From NCBI RefSeq assembly GCF_008370685.1, contig NZ_VTZU01000023.1, forward strand, positions 1 to 64,000: a DNA stretch of 64,000 nt, written 5' to 3'. Under the pieces are notes generated by a model. That model made no database searches. It saw only the letters and a list, made by a program, of their open reading frames with translations, and was not told the origin of the DNA. Position 1 is the stretch's first letter, and every line of letters begins with the position of its first letter. Below, piece after piece: positions 33,964 through 42,722 of the stretch. Position numbers and translations under genes: made by a program. Source of the DNA: Aquimarina sp. RZ0. GTDB taxonomy: Bacteria > Bacteroidota > Bacteroidia > Flavobacteriales > Flavobacteriaceae.

Positions 33964-34558
33964 AACAGATGGGTTAAATATATTATACTATACTATACTA
34001 TATTGTAAATACAATTTGCACACTGTAAAACCCTAAAAAAAAATCAAAAAAAATAGCTGGTTTTGAGAGTTTTTACAAATAACGTTGTAAGATTGATTGA
34101 TCTTTTTGTAGATATTTTGGATTTTTAAGAGCATTTTACTGAATAAAGTCAGCCTGTTTCTCCCCCTTGTCCATACAATTATTGGTCAAATAAAAGACAG
34201 ATTTTCAAAACATTTTTGATAATTAATATCAATGTTTTATAGTTTATTTTTTTGTTCTTTATTATTGAATTTTTTTCCTACCTAAATTGTGAGCGTGCGC
34301 TTCAAATTGCTGTACGAATAAAAGGTAAAAATAGAAGCAATCTTGATATAGGTGTTGTCATAATATTAACAAAATTAAAATTTCATTTTTAGGAAAAAGC
34401 TTACGGTCTAATTTACAGATCCTTTTTTAAGTATTCAATTAATAAGAATTAATAAAAAGTTCGCAGTCTTTAGTATTTATAACCTGATTATCTCTTTATT
34501 TTTGTAATTTCGTGGCTTTGCAAAAGTATTCGTGCTAAAGAAATAGGGGCTATTTATT
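33964..34558. other. AT-rich divergent region, no gene
   Basis: Between the small frame/sigma operon and the delta-60 gene. A tandem TATAC tract (about 33986-34004) is the only obvious structure. The rest is AT-rich with no frame worth calling; promoters of both flanking units should lie here. Confidence 0.4.
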
Positions 34559-35821
34559 ATGAGAACAAAAGAGATTCTTACTATTTTATATTTCTGTGTA
34601 ATCAGTAGTTATGGTCAAAAGATAGATATTAGTTTTGGCAGAAATGGATTACTTGTTTTTAAAGAACTAGGAATGGTTTCATCAAATATTGTCGATTTTG
34701 AAATTTTAGAAGATGATAGAATTAATGTCTTTTTTGAGTCTGATGCGAAACGATATTTGATGCGTTTAAATCAAAAAGGGATTAAAAAAACAATTTTCGA
34801 GATAGATGACTATGTATTTGATAATCAATATGTTACTCCGATTTCGATACGTACTAAACCTGATGGTGGTATCTTTGTTTTATCAAATAGATGGAATGGG
34901 AATAATTGGGTTATTGTTATCAATAGTTTTTTAGAAAACGGTGAAATAGATCAAAATTTCGGGAATGAAGGTGTCTACGAAAAAAATATTTTGGATAATG
35001 AAGATAATAATTATGGAGAACGTATCTATATATCATCAAAAGATGAAATAATAGTAGTTGCCAAAGTAAGTCGACCAAATGGATTACAAGAAACGGAAAA
35101 CATTGCAATTCTTAAGGTTTCTGAATTTGGTACTACACTTTCTTCGGAGCTTTACAATGAAAACTTTTTTTCATTTAGTTGTTCTACTATGAATAATGAT
35201 CGTTTACTCCTGGCATATTCTGAGTCTTTCGATAATGGGGTAGAGCGATCTACATATCTCGTAGATTTTGATAGTGAAGAGATGATATCTAATAATCTGG
35301 ATTGCCTTAACATTGAATCAGAATATCAGTCTTTTAACCAGTTAGTAGCTACCGGTGATGATTTGTACGTATCTAATATACAGAGTGATATGGATAATTT
35401 GTATACTATTCGCAGGTATGATGTGAGTGGAGGCATAGAGGATTCATTTATTAATTCAGTACAAATAGATTTTAATGCAGATATTTATAATACAGATTTC
35501 GTTGTTGATGATAAAGGAGAAACATTTATTGTATCTGCCAGTTTAGAAAGTGAGAAAGAAATATTGATAAAAAAGTTGGGTAGCGATGGCAAAACAGATA
35601 AAAGTTTTGGATCTGATGGAGTAGCTGCGATGTCACTAAAATACCCAATAGAAGGTATTGATAAAATTCGATTAGATGCTAAAGGCGGAATGTATGTTTC
35701 TGGAAAAATGGCAATTATGGGGAGCTCTTTTGGCTTTATTACAAAGCTCAAATTAAATGTTCAGGAATTAAAAAAAGAACAACTAGAAAAGTTTATGGAC
35801 GAGTTGTTCAAAAAAGGATGA
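34559..35821 (+). CDS. Secreted delta-60 repeat (beta-propeller-like) protein
   Basis: 420 aa. A short signal peptide (ILTILYFCVISSYGQ) precedes repeats of the delta-60 type: IDISFGRNGLLVF (~22), IDQNFGNEGVY (~130) and TDKSFGSDGVAAM (~348), each with the D..FG..G motif, separated by strands with DDRI/DDKGE/DAKGG turns. Such repeats build propeller-like exported proteins of unknown binding role. No T9SS domain is seen at the C-terminus, which is helical and charged (KKEQLEKFMDELFKKG). It converges on the rhomboid gene 5 bases away. Confidence 0.65.
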   Translation: MRTKEILTILYFCVISSYGQKIDISFGRNGLLVFKELGMVSSNIVDFEILEDDRINVFFESDAKRYLMRLNQKGIKKTIFEIDDYVFDNQYVTPISIRTKPDGGIFVLSNRWNGNNWVIVINSFLENGEIDQNFGNEGVYEKNILDNEDNNYGERIYISSKDEIIVVAKVSRPNGLQETENIAILKVSEFGTTLSSELYNENFFSFSCSTMNNDRLLLAYSESFDNGVERSTYLVDFDSEEMISNNLDCLNIESEYQSFNQLVATGDDLYVSNIQSDMDNLYTIRRYDVSGGIEDSFINSVQIDFNADIYNTDFVVDDKGETFIVSASLESEKEILIKKLGSDGKTDKSFGSDGVAAMSLKYPIEGIDKIRLDAKGGMYVSGKMAIMGSSFGFITKLKLNVQELKKEQLEKFMDELFKKG

Positions 35822-35826
35822 TGGTA

Positions 35827-36663
35827 TTATCTTGATAGTTCTTCTAATCGCTCTTTTTCTGCTTTGGATAACTTTTTAATTCCTTTTTCGTTGATTTTAT
35901 CCAGTAACGTATTCAGTTCTTGTTCTTTTGTTACTTTCTCAGTATTGTATTTATCATCTATATCCAATAAACCTTCAGGTTTTTCTACTAGTGTCTTTTT
36001 GAATATAAGGAAATCGGGTCTTATCAGGATAATACTTATAAAAATGATTGTAGGTACTGCTACTAATGTAATGGCTATATAATTCTTGAATATAGAATTA
36101 GGAACCATGGTGATTGCTATCAATAATCCTATTATGCCACCACCTAAATGGGCTTCATGACCAATAGAATCTCTTTGGGATCTAATACCATATATAGAGA
36201 CTAATACAAATAATAATCCATATAACCATCCGGGAATACCAATAGGGATAAAGAAAAAACCAATTTGCAGATCCTCAAATAAAGCAATAGAAGCGAAGAT
36301 AATTCCGCTAATGGCTCCCGAGGCTCCTACGGCACTATAATCTTCTTTGTTTCTATGAATATATAGGGCTAATAGATTTCCGCCAATCAGACTGCCGAAA
36401 TAAATAATAATAAATTTAAAAACACCTACTGTAGTTTCAAGATGGAAACTAAAGAAATAGAGAGAAAGCATATTGAAGCCAAAATGGAACCAATGTACGT
36501 GGAGAAACCCGGCAGTAAGTAGTCTCTTATAATCTTTATGAATTAAAACTTCATCAACTTGAAAAGAGTATTTTCTTAAAAAACTTATGTTTTTCAGACC
36601 TTTATAAGTGATTAATCCATTGATTATAAATAGAAAAACTCCTGCTAATCCAATTTCTTTCAT
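35827..36663 (-). CDS. Rhomboid-family intramembrane serine protease
   Basis: 278 aa with six or seven membrane helices. Rhomboid landmarks: GFLHVHWFHFGFNMLSLYFF (~residues 53-72), the catalytic-serine motif GASGAISGI (~residues 113-121) and the histidine helix HEAHLGGGIIGLLIA (~residues 168-182). The ~70-residue cytoplasmic tail is highly charged (KLSKAEKERLEEL). It cleaves membrane proteins within their transmembrane segments; targets unknown. Single gene. Confidence 0.9.
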   Translation of the reverse strand: MKEIGLAGVFLFIINGLITYKGLKNISFLRKYSFQVDEVLIHKDYKRLLTAGFLHVHWFHFGFNMLSLYFFSFHLETTVGVFKFIIIYFGSLIGGNLLALYIHRNKEDYSAVGASGAISGIIFASIALFEDLQIGFFFIPIGIPGWLYGLLFVLVSIYGIRSQRDSIGHEAHLGGGIIGLLIAITMVPNSIFKNYIAITLVAVPTIIFISIILIRPDFLIFKKTLVEKPEGLLDIDDKYNTEKVTKEQELNTLLDKINEKGIKKLSKAEKERLEELSR

Positions 36664-36699
36664 TAATTATTTTCCTCTTTTGGGATGAATACTACGTAT

Positions 36700-36823
36700 C
36701 TTAAAAATGTCGTCTTAAAGATCCAGTTTTATTTATGAGTAAATTAGTTTGAATATAACTCGTGTAATATATGAACAATTTCCTGTACATAAAAAGAGAT
36801 AGATTAGGTACGACATTTTTAAG
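36700..36823. repeat. Inverted-repeat-bounded element between rhomboid and trpA
   Basis: cttaaaaatgtcgt (36700-36713) and acgacatttttaag (36810-36823), 14 bp and perfect, bound 124 AT-rich bases without coding capacity. The layout is MITE-like, but no second copy was seen in this window. It could also form a long hairpin at the end of the trp transcript. Confidence 0.45.
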
Positions 36824-36839
36824 TAAGGACGGTGTAAAA

Positions 36840-37601
36840 TTACCGAATTTTTTTTACAAAAGAGTCAATAGTATCTACCCCCTCATTTGTTAGGTGCTTA
36901 ATAAATGCTGAACCTATGATGGCACCTTTTCCAGTTTTGGTAGCCTGCATAAAAGTTTCGGTATCCCGAATCCCAAAACCTACGACCTGAGGAGCTTTTA
37001 GATTCATAGTAGCAATACGATCAAAATATGTTTCTTGTGTGTTTCCGAAACCAGAAGTAGAACCAGTAACACTTGCAGAGCTCACCATATAGATAAACCC
37101 ATTAGAGACACTATCGATAAATCGAATACGCTCATCAGAGGTTTGTGGTGTAATCAGAAATACATTGATTAAGCCATATTTTTCAAAAGTAGCCTGATAA
37201 TGCTCGTGGTACTCTGCAACCGGAAGATCAGGTATGATCAATCCGTCAATACCAATTTCCTGACATTTGGCACAAAAAGCCTCAACACCATATTGCAGCA
37301 TTGGATTAAAATACCCCATAATAATTAAGGGTATATTTACCGTTGTTCTAATATCGGCAAGTTGCTCAAATAAAATATTTGTGGTCATTCCATTTTTTAG
37401 GGCAGCTGTAGAACTTTCCTGAATTGTAGGGCCATCTGCCAGAGGATCACTGAATGGTAATCCAATTTCTATCATGTCTACACCACTATTTTCTAAATCC
37501 TGAATAATTTTTTTGGTATCATTAAGTGCTGGATAGCCTGCAGTAAAATAAATAGACAGTAATTTTTTGTCTTCGTTTAATTTTTGGTTTATTCGGTTCA
37601 T
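36840..37601 (-). CDS. trpA: Tryptophan synthase alpha subunit
   Basis: 253 aa, TIM barrel. It cleaves indole-3-glycerol phosphate to indole and glyceraldehyde-3-phosphate. Motifs: YFTAGYPALNDT, MIEIGLPFSDPLADGPTIQ with the catalytic Glu (~residue 42) and Asp (~residue 53), GLIIPDLPVAEY, YMVSSASVTGS and VGFGIRDTETF. It is the last gene of the trp operon, 72 bases after trpB. Confidence 0.97.
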   Translation of the reverse strand: MNRINQKLNEDKKLLSIYFTAGYPALNDTKKIIQDLENSGVDMIEIGLPFSDPLADGPTIQESSTAALKNGMTTNILFEQLADIRTTVNIPLIIMGYFNPMLQYGVEAFCAKCQEIGIDGLIIPDLPVAEYHEHYQATFEKYGLINVFLITPQTSDERIRFIDSVSNGFIYMVSSASVTGSTSGFGNTQETYFDRIATMNLKAPQVVGFGIRDTETFMQATKTGKGAIIGSAFIKHLTNEGVDTIDSFVKKIR

Positions 37602-37673
37602 TGTTTAGTATTGATTATAGCGTATATAATAGTATAATTTTTTTACTACTTTGTATAAGCAACGTGTTATGTT

Positions 37674-38855
37674 TTACAGTTTGAAATAATCGATATATGT
37701 GTCTAGATCTTTGTCCCCTCGTCCAGAAAGACTGATCACTACAACATCCTCAGGCTTAAATTTTTTATCATTAAAAACGGCTAAGGCGTGAGAAGATTCT
37801 ATCGCTGGTATAATACCTTCCAATTGTGATAATTCTAAGCCGGCAGTCATTGCATCATTATCGGTTACCGAAAAGAATTCACCTCGGGCGGTTTTGTACA
37901 AATGAGAATGTAATGGTCCGACCCCGGGATAATCTAGTCCTGCAGAGATAGAATACGGCTCTGTGATCTGACCATCTGTGGTTTGCATCAATAAGGTTTT
38001 ACACCCGTGAATAATCCCTTCTTTTCCTAATTGCGAAGTTGCAGCACTTTCTCCAGAATTCACTCCTTTTCCAGCAGCTTCTACCGCAATGATACCTACA
38101 TCGGGCTGGTCTAAAAAATGATAGTAAGTTCCTGCAGCATTACTACCACCTCCAATACAGGCTACTACATAATCCGGATTTTCTCTACCTTCTTTTTCTT
38201 TGAGCTGCCATTTGATTTCTTCTGAGATAATAGACTGAAATCTGGTTACCATATCCGGGTAGGGGTGTGGTCCAATAGCAGATCCAATAATATAGTGCGT
38301 ATCAACAGGATTGTTGATCCAATCTCTTATCGCTTCATTAGTTGCATCTTTTAAGGTTTTACTTCCGGATTTTGCTGGTCGTACTTCTGCACCAAGCATT
38401 TTCATACGAGCTACATTGGGAGCTTGGCGTTTAATATCGATTTCTCCCATATAAACGATGCATTCAATACCCATCAAAGCACATACTGTTGCTGTGGCAA
38501 CTCCATGTTGCCCTGCACCCGTTTCTGCGATGATTCTGTTTTTACCTAATTTTTTAGCAACCAGAATTTGCCCAATAGTATTATTTACCTTGTGTGCCCC
38601 CGTATGATTGAGGTCTTCACGTTTTAGGTATACTTTAGTATTATGTTTTTCTGATAAGCGATTAGCATAATAAAGAGGAGAAGGTCGACCTACATAATCT
38701 TTAAGTAATTGATGAAACTCTTCTTTAAAAGAAGGTTCATTTATGATGTCTAAATAGGTAGTTCTTAATTCTTCAACATTAGGATATAGCATCTCTGGAA
38801 TATAAGCACCTCCAAAATCTCCGTAATATCCTTTTTCATCTACTTGATAACTCAT
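37674..38855 (-). CDS. trpB: Tryptophan synthase beta subunit
   Basis: 393 aa, PLP enzyme that condenses indole with serine. HTGAHKVNNTIGQ carries the PLP lysine (~residue 84), AETGAGQHGVATA the catalytic Glu region, and CIGGGSNAAGTYYHF binds the phosphate. The C-terminal SGRGDKD is present. It forms an alpha2-beta2 channelled complex with TrpA, encoded next. Confidence 0.98.
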   Translation of the reverse strand: MSYQVDEKGYYGDFGGAYIPEMLYPNVEELRTTYLDIINEPSFKEEFHQLLKDYVGRPSPLYYANRLSEKHNTKVYLKREDLNHTGAHKVNNTIGQILVAKKLGKNRIIAETGAGQHGVATATVCALMGIECIVYMGEIDIKRQAPNVARMKMLGAEVRPAKSGSKTLKDATNEAIRDWINNPVDTHYIIGSAIGPHPYPDMVTRFQSIISEEIKWQLKEKEGRENPDYVVACIGGGSNAAGTYYHFLDQPDVGIIAVEAAGKGVNSGESAATSQLGKEGIIHGCKTLLMQTTDGQITEPYSISAGLDYPGVGPLHSHLYKTARGEFFSVTDNDAMTAGLELSQLEGIIPAIESSHALAVFNDKKFKPEDVVVISLSGRGDKDLDTYIDYFKL

Positions 38856-38918
38856 TTTTTCTTAGTTTTTGATTGATCATTATGAGATTGAAGTTATTTC
38901 TGAAAATGAAATTCATAT

Positions 38919-39599
38919 TCAATTTTTAATGTTCAATACATTCATGAATTTTTTTAAATCTTCGGTATTTTTTAATCCTGGTTTTATTTCAAATTTACTG
39001 TTGACATCAATTGCATATAACAACTCTGAGATGTCTTTTTTGAGGAACGATACTATCGAATTTACTTCGTCTAGTCCAATACCTCCACTTAGAATAAACG
39101 GAGTAGGGGAGTTGTAGTTGTTCAGAACACTCCAATCAAATACATATCCATTGCCTCCTTTTTCTTTTCCTTTAGTATCAAAAAGAAAATAATCTACAAT
39201 CCCTTCGTATGGTTTTAGTATGTCAAAGTCAAATGCATCTTTAATAGAGAATACTTTTATGATTTCAAAACTATAAGGCTTAATCCTTATTTCTTTTCCA
39301 TTCTCTATAACAGGTAGCAATAGTTCTGCTTCTTTTATTGCTTTGCAATATTTTGGACTCTCATTTCCGTGCAGCTGAATTGCTTTTAAACCGTATTTTG
39401 CGATTTTCGAAATAATTTGACTTACTGATTCATCTACAAAAACACCTGTTTTTTTTATGTCATCAGGAAGCTTAGGGATCTCTCCTTCAAAATTTCTGGG
39501 AGATTTGTCATAAAAGATAAAGCCTAGATACGCTGGAGATACTGCTGCTACCGACTTTATATTTTCCTGGTATTTCATACCACAAATCTTAAGCTTCAT
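38919..39599 (-). CDS. trpF: Phosphoribosylanthranilate isomerase
   Basis: 226 aa TIM barrel catalysing the Amadori step PRA to CdRP. KLKICGMKYQENI carries the catalytic Cys (residue 6), YLGFIFYDKSPRNF follows, and GVFVDESVSQI, IQLHGNESPKYC and the C-terminal FILSGGIGLDEV are present with the catalytic Asp near FLFDTKGKEKGG. The start overlaps the trpC stop by four bases, so the two are translationally coupled. Confidence 0.95.
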   Translation of the reverse strand: MKLKICGMKYQENIKSVAAVSPAYLGFIFYDKSPRNFEGEIPKLPDDIKKTGVFVDESVSQIISKIAKYGLKAIQLHGNESPKYCKAIKEAELLLPVIENGKEIRIKPYSFEIIKVFSIKDAFDFDILKPYEGIVDYFLFDTKGKEKGGNGYVFDWSVLNNYNSPTPFILSGGIGLDEVNSIVSFLKKDISELLYAIDVNSKFEIKPGLKNTEDLKKFMNVLNIKN

Positions 39600-40381
39600 A
39601 GTTTGAGAGTTTTAATAAATTCTATAGCACTTGTCCCAGGGTTTTCTGTTTTCATAAAATTTTCACCAATTAAAAACCCTTTATAACCATAAGGTTGTAA
39701 GTCTTTTATTGCATCGATACTACTAATACCACTTTCTGAAACTTTTACAAAATCATCAGGAATATGTGTACTCAATTCTTTACTCACATCTGTACTCACC
39801 TCAAACGTTTTTAGATTACGATTATTGACTCCTAACATGTCTAGCGACGGCATAATGGATTTCTCTAACTCCTCCAGGTTATGAACTTCTAATAATACAT
39901 CAAGAGATAAACGTTTAGCAAACTCAGATAATGATTTAATTTCTTCTCTTGATAGTACTGCTGCAATTAGTAGTATAACATCTGCTCCATATGCCTTTGC
40001 TTCCAGAAGTTGATATTCATCAACAATAAACTCTTTACGAAGGATAGGTAATTCTACAGAAGCTCTGGCTAGTAGAAGATCATCCATAGAACCTCCAAAA
40101 TATTTTCCATCAGTGAGTACAGACATTCCACAAACGCCTGCTTTTTCATATCCTGTGGCTACATCTTGTACACTGGATTTTTGGTTAATTACTGATTTTG
40201 ATGGAGATCTGCGTTTATGTTCGGCAATAATACCTGTATCGCTATTTCGTAATGCCGTAGTCAGAGAATTTGTAGAACGATCAAAAAGTACTGATTTTTC
40301 TAATTGTGTAGTAGGGATCAACCCTTTTTTTAGTGCTACTTCTATACGTTTGTCGGCTATTATTTTGTCTAGTATGTTCAT
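39596..40381 (-). CDS. trpC: Indole-3-glycerol phosphate synthase
   Basis: 261 aa TIM barrel. It converts CdRP into indole-3-glycerol phosphate. Motifs: IIAEHKRRSPSKSVI with the catalytic Lys (~residue 56), VLTDGKYFGGS, LRKEFIVDEYQLLEAKAYGADVILLI (catalytic Lys ~residue 116), LGVNNRNLKTF and VSESGI. It is preceded by the unknown gene X (40 bases) and coupled to trpF. Confidence 0.97.
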   Translation of the reverse strand: MNILDKIIADKRIEVALKKGLIPTTQLEKSVLFDRSTNSLTTALRNSDTGIIAEHKRRSPSKSVINQKSSVQDVATGYEKAGVCGMSVLTDGKYFGGSMDDLLLARASVELPILRKEFIVDEYQLLEAKAYGADVILLIAAVLSREEIKSLSEFAKRLSLDVLLEVHNLEELEKSIMPSLDMLGVNNRNLKTFEVSTDVSKELSTHIPDDFVKVSESGISSIDAIKDLQPYGYKGFLIGENFMKTENPGTSAIEFIKTLKL

Positions 40382-40420
40382 TTTTATTGACAGTTGGTCA
40401 TTCTACAATTAGTCATCGAT

Positions 40421-40945
40421 TTATGATATTTTCTTTAATTTGGGAGATCTTTTTAATTCATCATTCATTAGTAAACGGATAGACTCAAAATAATCAGACT
40501 CAAATGCAATGACTTGTATCTCCTCTGTTGTAAATTCATAATCATATTCTGGTATAATCTTGCCATTGGCTTTGATCATATTAATGATAAAATTTGTATC
40601 CGCTGTAGCGCATATAGTTCCATAGAATAATTCTGTATCATTATCCTGAAACTCAAACAATCCATACGTTTGTTCGCTCCATGCAAGCATTTCCAGATCA
40701 TTACCAAATTTGAAGTTTGCAGGGCGCTCTAGTCGAATATTTTTTAATTTGAGAACTCTGGCAATTTTTTCTTCTTTGGTTTTTGATTTTCTTTTCTTTA
40801 TGTATTTCTTTTTATACACTCTATATCCATCAATTACATAATCTATAGGTATGTGTTTTACTAAAATCCATTCTTCATTCTCAGCGATGAGTGCTCCTCG
40901 TTCTTTTCCCTGATATCCTTCGATGGTATAGGTTTCTACTTTCAT
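40421..40945 (-). CDS. Unidentified protein encoded inside the trp operon
   Basis: 174 aa, cytoplasmic, with no signal or membrane segment. The N-terminal ~50 residues are strand-rich (VETYTIEGYQGKERGALIAENEEWILVKHIPIDYVIDGYRVYKK), and a strongly basic stretch follows (KKKYIKKRKSKTKEEK). The rest is acidic with aromatic patches (WSEQTYGLFEFQDND, YDYEFTTEEIQVIAFESDYF). No domain recognised. It starts 6 bases after trpD and ends 39 before trpC, so it must share the trp transcript. Its job could be regulatory or accessory; nothing in the sequence decides. Confidence 0.75.
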   Translation of the reverse strand: MKVETYTIEGYQGKERGALIAENEEWILVKHIPIDYVIDGYRVYKKKYIKKRKSKTKEEKIARVLKLKNIRLERPANFKFGNDLEMLAWSEQTYGLFEFQDNDTELFYGTICATADTNFIINMIKANGKIIPEYDYEFTTEEIQVIAFESDYFESIRLLMNDELKRSPKLKKIS

Positions 40946-40951
40946 AGATGT

Positions 40952-41947
40952 TTACGATTTACTAAGTTCCTGCACTTTTTTTAAGGCAGTTAGTCCTTTT
41001 CCTGAAAGTAACGATTCCCTTGCTTTTTCATACCCTTCTTTGGGTTGTAACCCTTCTACTGTGGCAATTGCTATACCAGCATTCGCACAAACTACCTGGT
41101 TTTGAGCATCCGTTCCTTTGCCTTGTAGGATATTCATAAAAATTGTGGCAGATTCTTCAATAGACTCACCACCTGCAATTTGTTCTTGTTTTAGAGCTGT
41201 TACCCCAAAATCTTCTGGCGTTAACATTCCTTCTGTATGATTAGAAATTGTTTTAGTGCTGCCTGTCAAAGAAATTTCATCATACCCATCCAGCGCATGA
41301 ATAATCGTAAAATTCTTATCCGTATTTTGATATAAGTATCCATACATTCTGGCGAGTTCTAGATTAAATACACCTACAATCTGATTTTTGGGAAAAGCAG
41401 GATTTACCATTGGTCCCAACATATTAAAAAATGTTTTTACTCCCAGTTCTTTTCTGATAGGCGCTACATTTTTCATTGCCGGATGAAATAGCGGTGCATG
41501 CAAAACACATATGCCTGCCTCATCGATACTTCGCTTTAGAAAATCTTTATCATTACTGAATTTAATTCCCAAATGTTCCATCACATTAGAGCTTCCACAT
41601 TTTGAAGATACCCCATAATTGCCATGTTTGGTAACCTTGATGCCAGCGCCGGCAGAAACAAAAGAAGAAAGTGTAGAGATATTAAATGTGTCTTTACCAT
41701 CACCACCAGTACCACAAAGATCAATTGGATTATATTCACTAAGATCAACAGCAATACAGAGTTCTAACAATGCATCTCTAAATCCTTCTAATTCTTCTAC
41801 AGTAATACTACGCATCATATATACGGTAAGAAAGGATGCAATCTGGCTCTGATTATATGCTCCTTTAGAAATATTTACTAATACGCTTTTTGCTTCTTCT
41901 TTGGAGATGGTTTCATGATTAATTAATCGGTTTAGTAAGTTTTTCAT
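40952..41947 (-). CDS. trpD: Anthranilate phosphoribosyltransferase
   Basis: 331 aa. It transfers the phosphoribosyl group of PRPP to anthranilate. The diagnostic PRPP-loop DLCGTGGDGKDTFNIST (~residues 77-93) is present, then VTKHGNYGVSSKCGSSNVMEHLG (~residues 104-126), the anthranilate site FHPAMKNVAPIRKELGVKTFFNMLGPMVNP and the C-terminal ANAGIA. It lies 96 bases downstream of trpG and 6 bases upstream of gene X. Confidence 0.97.
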   Translation of the reverse strand: MKNLLNRLINHETISKEEAKSVLVNISKGAYNQSQIASFLTVYMMRSITVEELEGFRDALLELCIAVDLSEYNPIDLCGTGGDGKDTFNISTLSSFVSAGAGIKVTKHGNYGVSSKCGSSNVMEHLGIKFSNDKDFLKRSIDEAGICVLHAPLFHPAMKNVAPIRKELGVKTFFNMLGPMVNPAFPKNQIVGVFNLELARMYGYLYQNTDKNFTIIHALDGYDEISLTGSTKTISNHTEGMLTPEDFGVTALKQEQIAGGESIEESATIFMNILQGKGTDAQNQVVCANAGIAIATVEGLQPKEGYEKARESLLSGKGLTALKKVQELSKS

Positions 41948-42043
41948 TACTTTATTTTTATTGTTGTTTCTATAGGGTTAGAAATCTAAACAGGTTTGTT
42001 ATACAATGTCATTATGTGACCTTATTCTTTATTCGAAAACTCT

Positions 42044-42616
42044 TTAATTATGAATCCAGTTTTCCAGCATTTTTTTTCCGTTTGGTGTTAATACAGATTC
42101 TGGATGAAATTGTACACCACGAACATCAAGTTCTTTATGGCGTAAAGACATGATCTGACCATTTTCATCAAAAGAAGTTGCTTCTAAGCAAGAAGGTAAA
42201 TCATTGTCTTTAACTACCCAGGAATGGTATCTGCCTACTTCAAAAGTGTTATCAAGTCCTTTAAAAATAGGTTCATCAGTTACAGAAACGGTTATTCCTG
42301 TAGCAACACCGTGATAGACTTCATCCAGGTTGATCAGACTTCCCCCAAAAACTTCGCCTATTGCCTGTTGCCCCAGACATACTCCAAAAATACTCTTGGT
42401 ATCTGCATAGGTTTTGATGATTTCTTTTAATAACCCCGCCTCTTCTGGAATGCCGGGACCAGGAGAAAGTAATATTTTATTAAAAGGAGCTACCTCTTCC
42501 AGACGTAACTGATCATTACGTCTTACCGTAACCTCGCAGCCTAAATCTTCTAAGTAGTGAACCAGGTTATAAACGAATGAATCGTAGTTGTCTATTACTA
42601 ATACTTTTTTATTCAT
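42044..42616 (-). CDS. trpG: Anthranilate synthase glutamine amidotransferase component
   Basis: 190 aa class I amidotransferase. It frees ammonia from glutamine for TrpE. Motifs: VIDNYDSFVYNLVHYLEDLG, LSPGPGIPEEA, the nucleophile in GVCLGQQAIGEVFGG (Cys ~residue 80) and the His/Glu pair in GVQFHPESVLTPNG (~residues 170 and 172). Encoded between trpE and trpD, which makes a role in tryptophan rather than p-aminobenzoate synthesis the natural reading. Confidence 0.95.
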   Translation of the reverse strand: MNKKVLVIDNYDSFVYNLVHYLEDLGCEVTVRRNDQLRLEEVAPFNKILLSPGPGIPEEAGLLKEIIKTYADTKSIFGVCLGQQAIGEVFGGSLINLDEVYHGVATGITVSVTDEPIFKGLDNTFEVGRYHSWVVKDNDLPSCLEATSFDENGQIMSLRHKELDVRGVQFHPESVLTPNGKKMLENWIHN

Positions 42617-42722
42617 TATTCTTTTTTTAGTTTATATTGGCAGACTTTGATGCTTTAATTCTTGCGTTTAGAGATGATATTTATATATCAGGTATCTGTC
42701 TTACACTGATAAAGAAATATGT

